Origin: a bacterium HR27
GTDB taxonomy: Bacteria > Chloroflexota > Chloroflexia > Thermomicrobiales > Thermomicrobiaceae
Direction: 5' to 3'
Length of the DNA stretch: 9,358 bases
NCBI GenBank assembly: GCA_002898975.1
Contig: BEID01000024.1
Span: 1 to 9,358, forward strand
The position numbers and the translations under genes are program-made. The notes under the pieces were generated by a model. That model made no database searches. It saw nothing but the letters and a program-made list of their open reading frames with translations, and was not told the DNA's origin. Shown piece by piece: positions 9,346-9,358 of this stretch (the stretch's first letter is position 1; every line of letters starts with the position of its first letter).

Positions 9346-9358
9346 ATGGCGCACCTGG
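9346..9358 (+). CDS. Start of next gene, probably ccmF (cut by window end)
   Basis: Only four codons (MAHL) and one base are visible after a plausible Shine-Dalgarno, 16 bp downstream of ccmE. CcmF, the heme lyase that receives heme from CcmE, commonly follows ccmE and often begins with a similar short start. The identification rests on context; the residues themselves are too few to prove it. Confidence 0.45.

Overview
The window is a G+C-rich, gene-dense stretch in which every supportable gene is on the + strand. It holds most of an F-type ATP synthase operon, then murA, then the start of a cytochrome c maturation (Ccm) cluster. Gene order, the form of the proteins, GC-biased codons, frequent GTG starts and a cysteine-type CcmE suggest a thermophilic Chloroflexota bacterium, probably of the Thermomicrobia (Thermomicrobium/Sphaerobacter type). 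That placement is from memory of family sequences and was not checked by a search.

Layout. 2-547 is the 3' part of atpB (subunit a). It is followed by atpE (c, 620-865), atpF (b, 984-1481), atpH (delta, 1497-2039), atpA (alpha, 2059-3594), atpG (gamma, 3619-4509), atpD (beta, 4541-5953) and atpC (epsilon, 5967-6422), the classical B-E-F-H-A-G-D-C order. Ten bases later murA (6433-7707) starts. After 40 bp comes a membrane-anchored TlpA/CcmG-like thioredoxin (7748-8359), then a four-helix CopD/HemJ-like membrane protein of unknown function (8369-8848), then ccmE (8883-9329). The first four codons of a further gene, probably ccmF, begin at 9346.

How the genes work together. The eight atp genes supply all subunits of a simple bacterial F1Fo ATP synthase with a single b gene, so a b2 stator. 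All catalytic motifs are intact, and the c subunit lacks the usual Na+ ligands, so proton coupling is inferred. MurA makes the first committed precursor of peptidoglycan. The last genes concern handling of thiols and heme outside the membrane for c-type cytochromes, which feed the respiratory chain that drives the ATP synthase. Gaps are short (9-40 bp) from atpF onward and no intrinsic terminator is visible, so read-through from atp into murA and ccm is plausible but unproven.

The two largest gaps flank atpE. The 118-bp atpE-atpF gap contains a strong 14-bp stem-loop with a 4-nt loop and no following T run, the clearest non-coding structure in the window. Other points of interest are a CcmE whose heme-binding histidine is replaced by cysteine and whose usual tyrosine is phenylalanine, a histidine-rich C-terminal tail on subunit a, and the unassigned four-helix protein inside the ccm cluster. 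I saw no tRNA, rRNA, CRISPR array, mobile element or phage gene, and no wholly new system.
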